A program made the position numbers and the translations under genes. 64,000 nucleotides of DNA from positions 39,353,897-39,417,896 of the forward strand of contig CM037781.1 in NCBI GenBank assembly GCA_021229015.1, in the 5' to 3' direction. The notes under the pieces are model-generated. The model made no database searches. It had not been told where the DNA came from and saw only the letters and a program-made list of their open reading frames with translations. This stretch comes from Solen grandis (lineage: Eukaryota > Mollusca > Bivalvia > Adapedonta > Solenidae). Shown here piece by piece: positions 59,857 to 64,000 of the stretch (the stretch's first letter is position 1; every line of letters starts with the position of its first letter).

Positions 59857-61675
59857 GTATATTCAAGAACTTGGGACTTGGTTTATAAAGATTATTCCAT
59901 TGGAGTTCTACTGATCAGGTTTTAAACAGATCAGTTTTAGAGAGGAGAAAGTTTATCCGAATCAGGTTCAGCCTACCCAATCAAGAAAAGCTTTCAACCT
60001 CTGATCTAGTTAACATGTTATAAAATAACTTCTGACAGTATTAAAAGGATTACTGTTGATCTGGATTTATACTGATAGTAAGTCATTTTTATCTCTCTTG
60101 AAGTAAATGGTTAAAATGAATGGATGTTTGCAGCTATAAGCTGGGAAATGGGATGGGGTTCTGTGACCATAGCAATGGAGGGGTTGTTTGGCGAAACTCT
60201 TATGTTGTCTTGTTGTTTTTATTCTTCTTATATTGAATGTTGTGCTGTTGTTTAGAGTATTAGTTTTTGTTTTTTTCTTTATAAGTGACTTCTTGGATAC
60301 TGTTGTTCTATTACAAAAAAAAACTGGATTTGTCATATGGTGACTATTTGAAGCTTATACTTCTAATATGAAATTGGGATTTTTTTTTTGTCAGAATAGT
60401 GCTGGTACTGGTTATATCACTTTTAATACTTTTTGTAGAACTTTTTTCAAAAGAAATTCACTAAGTAAAAAATACAAAATGTCTTAAATAAACGAGGCAT
60501 TAGCCATAGAGCAGGTCATAGTTTACATCACCATGAAGTGATAGATTGCCCTTCCTGTTGCAAAAAGCTTAGTAGATAGGTTATTAGGTCTACAGCTGTG
60601 TTTGTAAAATCTAGCTTTCATTGATCAAACACGCCAAACCTTTAAATGAAAGAGTTAGAAATATTAAGAGGAACTAGAGATTTAGATAGTCCCATCTCCA
60701 CAATAAAAGAAGGCAGTGCCAGAAAGTGTGGGCGGAGATCAGGGACATCAAGAGGGTGTGGCATTTGTAGATAGCCCCGCCTACGCATACATAACTGCAG
60801 CCTTAACTCTTTAGAATCTCTTGCACCAGAAAATCTCTATTTTCTATTTATATCTCATGACTTTCTCTTTCATAGATCAGTCTGAATGCCTATTTTTCTT
60901 GTAGATGAGCACTGAATTAAAAAATAAAAATCCATTGTAGATACGTACATGTTTTCATTTGTTCATTTTATAGATATTAATTTGTCATTCATCATTCATA
61001 ACTTCTCAGAACAACATGTCATGATCTTGAAAGTTGTTTTCTTTTCTTGTTATGTATATATGGAATTCTATGGTCTGTATACTAAACTTTTTTAGGGTTT
61101 GAAAGTCAAGATTTTGTAAATTTTCATATAAATTTCCAGATTACATTTAAAGATCTTGTCAAATTGAAAAATGGATGATTGCATTAGAATAAGGTAAATT
61201 TCAGATTTGAATGTTTACCGGACTATCAGCCTAAACTCTCAAGTTAATCACATGTTGTTTATTTTCTGGGAGTTTGAAATCATTGTATTGTTTGGTACAT
61301 CCTTCTTTGGTAAATCATGTAACTCATAGTATAATTTACTATATGAAACAGAAAATAAATTATTTACTATGTGAAAACTTGTTCTGTTGATTCTGATATT
61401 CCATAAACCAACTTACTTATTTCATGTTGATTTGGAAACTACAAATTAATCAGATCCCACTTGACAGTTCCTGGAATGGACCAGTACTAAGTGCCTCGGG
61501 AAGGGGGGGGGCATGAAAAACCAGCATTCAGTCCCACCTTCTTATCTATAGGTTACCACTTGACTATGACACCCATCCTGGACCATGGTGCCCATCAGTT
61601 TATGCCATGTATCAGCGGGAGCGAGAGGTCGTGGGTTAGATGCCCAACTGTGACATTCTGTTAAATCATGATTTT
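59857..61675. other. Downstream flank, nothing recognised
   Basis: Poly(A) hexamers as noted; TAGATAGTCCC...TAGATAGCCCCGCC partial duplication near 60690-60785. Confidence 0.4.
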
Positions 61676-62540
61676 AGCTTGCCTAAAATCACAGTGCTTG
61701 TGAGCTTTAGGATCAATCGCTGTCTATCCCTCATCCACAATTGTTTCAAATGGCATCTCCTCTGAAACCACTTGTCTGTGATGTTCCTTGCATGAACCTT
61801 TACCAAACTTGTTCAAATGGTTCTGATCCATTGCATATCTGGGTCACAGTAACTTAAGATTTAAAAAATTAAATCTTTAAAAATCTTCTTCCAAGAAACC
61901 TCAAGGCCAAGAGCTTAGATATTTAGTGAGTGGCATTTTCTAGTGGACCACAACCAAGTTTTTTTTAAATCATAATCCTGGGGTCAAAATTGGCCCTGCC
62001 CCAGGGGTCACTTTATTTTACGTAGACTAGGAAAAACTTAAAAAATATTCTTGTCAAAAACCACAAGCCTGGAATAAGATATTTGGTGTGCAACATGGCC
62101 TAGTGAACCACTACCAAGTTTGTTTAAATCATGCCCTGGGGTCAAAATTGGAAATTTTGTTAAAAGTTAGATATTGGTAATATCACCAAATTTCTGTAAA
62201 GCATAGCCCTTGGGTCAAATTGGCCCTGTCCCAGGGGTCACTTGATTTTACATTAACTTATATAGGAGAACCTTTAAAGGTCTGGTCAGAAACCACAAGA
62301 TCTGGGGTTTAGATATTTGGTATGTAACATGGCCTAGTGGACCTGAACAAAGTTCTCAAATCATGGTCCTTGGGTCAACATTTGTCCCACCCCTAGGGTT
62401 TCACTTTATTTTATTTATGACCATGAAAATTTGTGAGGAATTACAATTGTCCTTCTACATGCATTGTGTATTCAGTAAGACTAATTAATAAAAGGTTATA
62501 TTTCTCAGTTCAATAGTTCAGGGCCATCTTGGCCCCTTTT
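61676..62540 (+). repeat. Family P2 dispersed element
   Basis: Units with CCCCAGGGGTCACTT(G/T)A, AGAAACC(A/T)CAAGGCC and CATGGCCTAGTG(A/G)ACC recur about every 150 bp. It ends TTCAGGGCCATCTTGGCCCC. Confidence 0.8.
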
Positions 62541-63290
62541 TAGCTTGACTATTCGAAGAATATGAGAGCTATTGTAGTCGCCCTTGTGTCGGCGTCGGCG
62601 TTGCAACTTTTGGTTAAAGTTTTGCATGCAAGTTACTATCAACCTTATATCTCAATAACCATTCATGCTATTGACTTGAAAGTTTATGAATATATTCAGG
62701 GGCATCAGACAACCAAGGTAGATAACTCTTGATGGAATATATAACAAATTATGGCCCCTTTTTAACTTAGAAATTTTGGTTAAGTTTTGCATGCAAGGTC
62801 CTTTCATGCATATATCTCAGTATCCAGGCATGCAATTGATTTTTAACATCTTTAATATGTTAAGGAGTATCATACCATCAAGGTACATAACTTTTGATGG
62901 AATATATTGCAAGTTATGGCCTCTTTTTTAACTTAGAAATTTTGGTTAAAGTTTTGCATGCAAGGTACTTTCATGCTTATATCAGAGTCCAGGCATGGGA
63001 TTGATTTGAAACATCTTTAATATGTTTAGGGGTATCGTACTATAAAGGAAGATAACACTTGATGGAATATATTAAAAATTATGACGCCCTTAAAAATCAG
63101 AATTTTGGTTAAATTTTTGCATTCAAGCTACTATCCAGCTTACATCTCAGAAATTTCTTGTGGAATTGACTTGAAATATAGAAATATTTTATGAAAGGTG
63201 ATCATACATGTTGAATTTTAGATTTTTGAGTTGAAAAAAATATCAATTTGAGAAGTTTTGTAAAATGTCCTCTGAAAGCTCTTGTTTTTT
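62541..63290 (+). repeat. Dispersed element with four ~165-bp units (family P3)
   Basis: TTTTGGTTAAAGTTTTGCAT begins units near 62609, 62773, 62939 and 63104. Each contains ATCTCA(A/G)TA.CCA and GATGGAATATAT. The leader contains GTCGGCGTCGGCGTTG. It abuts P2 directly. Confidence 0.85.
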
Positions 63291-63504
63291 CATTAAAATG
63301 CGTGGATTCTAATGTAATGGGGTCATCTTTACTGGTATTCATAAATGAATGATCTAGAAAACAGGAGGTCTACCAATTCAATTGGGGATTTATGTTCATT
63401 GATTGAGTCATAACACAAATTGTCTCCCATGAAAATGATTGATTCTGCAATGTTATTTAAAATGGTAATAAATGCACCTTGCTAGGCTCACAGCATATAT
63501 AAAG

Positions 63505-63615
63505 GGTAGTTCCAGGACTGGTTGGCCCAATGTCAGGATAATGTGACATGGTGTGATACTGCAGTGTGTCTCCAACTGACTGAAATACTGCCCATGGGAT
63601 GTTAAACCCAACAGT
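63505..63615 (+). mobile_element. SINE family B body, short
   Basis: AGTTCCAGGACTGGTTGGCC to ACTGAAATACTGCC and GGGATGTTAAACCC, with the middle deleted. Confidence 0.78.
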
Positions 63616-63718
63616 GAACATACCATAAATGGTGAATCTGGTTTCCCCTGACCTAATGGTCTATCGGTGATAAACTTTGCCAAGTGATTACGGCCAGAAA
63701 CATTGTCCCTTTATGTAA

Positions 63719-63856
63719 TCAAGATTGCTCAAGAAGTGTAAACCAACTAAATGTGGTCACTTTGTGGACAGATGAGCTGATCTGATGATCTGCCAGTCGT
63801 GGCATCCCTAGTCTTCTTGCCGCTTTTAAGCTTTTACACTTCTTGAGCAATCTTGA
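63719..63856. mobile_element. 138-bp inverted-repeat element with perfect 24-bp ends
   Basis: The 24 bases from 63719 (TCAAGATTGCTCAAGAAG...) are repeated exactly in inverse at 63833-63856 around a 90-nt interior. It could be a MITE or a fold-back transcript source. Confidence 0.8.
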
Positions 63857-64000
63857 GATAAAGATTTTATATCTGTTACAAGTGTATACTTTACAATGTC
63901 ATAGCAAAAAATATGCAGTGTGGTCTGTGAGAATACCGGTAAATCTGGGACAGAAAGACATGAATATTAGAATACGAGATCTATACAGCTCTGGATCTTC

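Overview
This window looks like animal nuclear DNA, most likely from a bivalve mollusc. It is AT-rich and intron-rich. It is crowded with tRNA-derived SINEs, TTAA-flanked miniature transposons, microsatellites and dispersed elements built of internal units of roughly 150-165 bp, a combination typical of bivalve genomes. I cannot name the species. A run of exactly 100 N (19870-19969) marks a scaffold join.

I can defend one protein-coding gene: a plus-strand LIM-domain-binding protein gene (LDB/CLIM/NLI; Drosophila Chip). It spans about 9.4-58 kb. A candidate distal first coding exon lies at 9520-9572. A proximal first exon lies at 35002-35232. The common exons are at 42731-42833, 44841-45013, 45622-45758, 48909-48986, 50102-50231, 57091-57230 and 57650-57916 (stop). 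Together they encode a dimerisation domain, a basic nuclear-localisation stretch, the LIM-interaction domain and a polyglutamine-bearing C-terminal tail of a transcriptional co-regulator of about 420 residues. Everything else inside the locus is intron.

Two gene-level points stand out. First, the distal exon joins in phase to a cryptic-looking acceptor inside the proximal first exon. One gene could therefore make two N-termini, one resembling vertebrate LDB1 and the other vertebrate LDB2. Second, the exon 3/exon 4 junction is one base short of the conserved reading frame; either a base is missing from the assembly or a tandem donor 4 nt downstream restores the frame.

Region by region: 1-9 kb holds tandem-unit repeats, a SINE with a perfect 12-bp target duplication, microsatellites, two hairpins, an 81-bp inverted-repeat element with 9-bp direct repeats, a 5'-truncated LINE with a reverse-transcriptase C-terminus, and a minisatellite. 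From 9.4 to 35 kb lies the putative first intron, with dispersed repeats, seven copies of one TTAA MITE family and the N gap. From 35 to 58 kb is the LDB gene body, with six more copies of that MITE in its introns. From 58 to 64 kb are the 3' UTR or flank and more dispersed repeats. No rRNA, functional tRNA, CRISPR array or prokaryotic feature was seen.
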